From contig JAIXQR010000007.1 of the NCBI GenBank assembly GCA_027485645.1, forward strand, positions 496,001 to 560,000: a stretch of DNA of 64,000 bases, in the 5' to 3' direction. The number at the start of each line of letters is the position of its first letter. The first letter of the stretch is position 1. The translations under genes were made by a program, and so were the position numbers. This document shows positions 63,925 through 64,000 of the stretch, piece after piece. Below the pieces are notes generated by a model. That model saw nothing but the letters and a program-made list of their open reading frames with translations, made no database searches and had not been told where the DNA came from. The stretch is from a bacterium (GTDB lineage: Bacteria > Armatimonadota > Fimbriimonadia > Fimbriimonadales > Fimbriimonadaceae).

Positions 63925-63954
63925 GTTAGAGACTCATACGGTTGAGTCTCTAAC
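63925..63954 (+). promoter_or_regulatory. perfect 12-bp inverted repeat in front of a dnaJ-like gene
   Basis: GTTAGAGACTCA (63925-63936) and TGAGTCTCTAAC (63943-63954) are perfect 12-bp arms with a 6-nt spacer, ending 4 nt before the ATG at 63959. It covers the place where a Shine-Dalgarno site should be, and none is visible there. It could be a repressor operator or an RNA hairpin that hides the start codon. It is not a CIRCE or HspR site. Confidence 0.7.
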
Positions 63955-63958
63955 TGCT

Positions 63959-64000
63959 ATGGCGAAGAACTACTACGACGTGCTCGGCATTGACAAACGG
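63959..64000 (+). CDS. DnaJ-like J-domain protein, N-terminal 14 codons only
   Basis: ATG at 63959 opens MAKNYYDVLGIDKR, the start of a J domain (helix I and the Y-Y-D-V-L-G-I motif). It runs off the right edge, so it is not known whether this is a CbpA-like, DnaJ2 or other J-protein. It is a second J-protein besides dnaJ at 57554 and lies behind the perfect inverted repeat. Confidence 0.9.
   Translation, partial: MAKNYYDVLGIDKR

Noticed and set aside
63925-63954. HspR HAIR box in front of the dnaJ-like gene
   Set aside because: HAIR is CTTGAGT-N7-ACTCAAG. Here the arms have the opposite order (ACTCA then TGAGT) and a different spacer.

Overview
The window reads as a contiguous stretch of chromosome from a diderm bacterium with moderately high GC and dense, often overlapping genes. 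An outer-membrane porin, a type II secretion locus with secretin, many lipoproteins and the succinylase branch of lysine/diaminopimelate synthesis all point to an outer membrane and a DAP-containing wall. The gene mix (M42, M14 and M16 peptidases, a GH26 mannanase, a GHL10 glycoside hydrolase, an AXE1 esterase, CHRD proteins, a TIGR03067-like protein) and the marked use of CGA for arginine suggest the Armatimonadota (Fimbriimonadia-like). That assignment is an inference; no rRNA gene is present to test it. No CRISPR array, prophage or complete insertion sequence was seen.

Layout. Positions 1-5653 hold a LacI-family regulator cut by the left edge with its own operators, then a minus-strand lysine cluster (dapC, two unknown genes, dapD, dapE). 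A CIRCE-controlled groES-groEL operon follows (5.7-7.7 kb). From 7.7 to 18.6 kb lie a serine hydrolase, a possible Acb2/Tad1-hairpin-like small protein, an STN-domain secreted protein, a DUF423 membrane protein, M14 and M42 peptidases, an Eis-like acetyltransferase, dapA and the coupled operon tyrA-aroA-cmk. Positions 18.8-21.6 kb hold an array of four paralogous small lipoproteins that I do not recognise. Then come an AcuC-like deacetylase, aroC, pstB, a GAF sensor kinase, dnaK, a RAYT-like protein without its HUH histidines, glnB, a PhoR-like kinase, two glycoside hydrolases, tRNA-Leu(UAG) and an acyltransferase.

Positions 35.1-47.0 kb form one long type II secretion operon (E-F-G-H-I-J-K-L-M-C-like-D plus a Spy/CpxP-like periplasmic protein), ending in a strong terminator. 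Its gspH gene appears to start at AUA. The last part (47-64 kb) holds a sugar isomerase/epimerase, a GT4 glycosyltransferase, a BBP2-type porin, two tiny ORFs with strong Shine-Dalgarno sites, tRNA-Thr(CGU), hppD, a tandem CHRD pair, dsbD, an rpoZ-dnaJ-prmA-rsmE cluster, a FAH-fold protein lacking its metal motif, an M16 peptidase, a GAF/HisKA_2 kinase, an AXE1 esterase and the start of a second dnaJ-like gene behind a perfect inverted repeat.

Two loci keep footprints of tandem duplication: a 33-nt fossil of the acuC 3' end inside the lipoprotein array, and a 72-nt fossil of the dsbD upstream region and start between the two CHRD genes. The most promising undescribed item is the lipoprotein family, defined by a C-x17-C signature shared by all four members.
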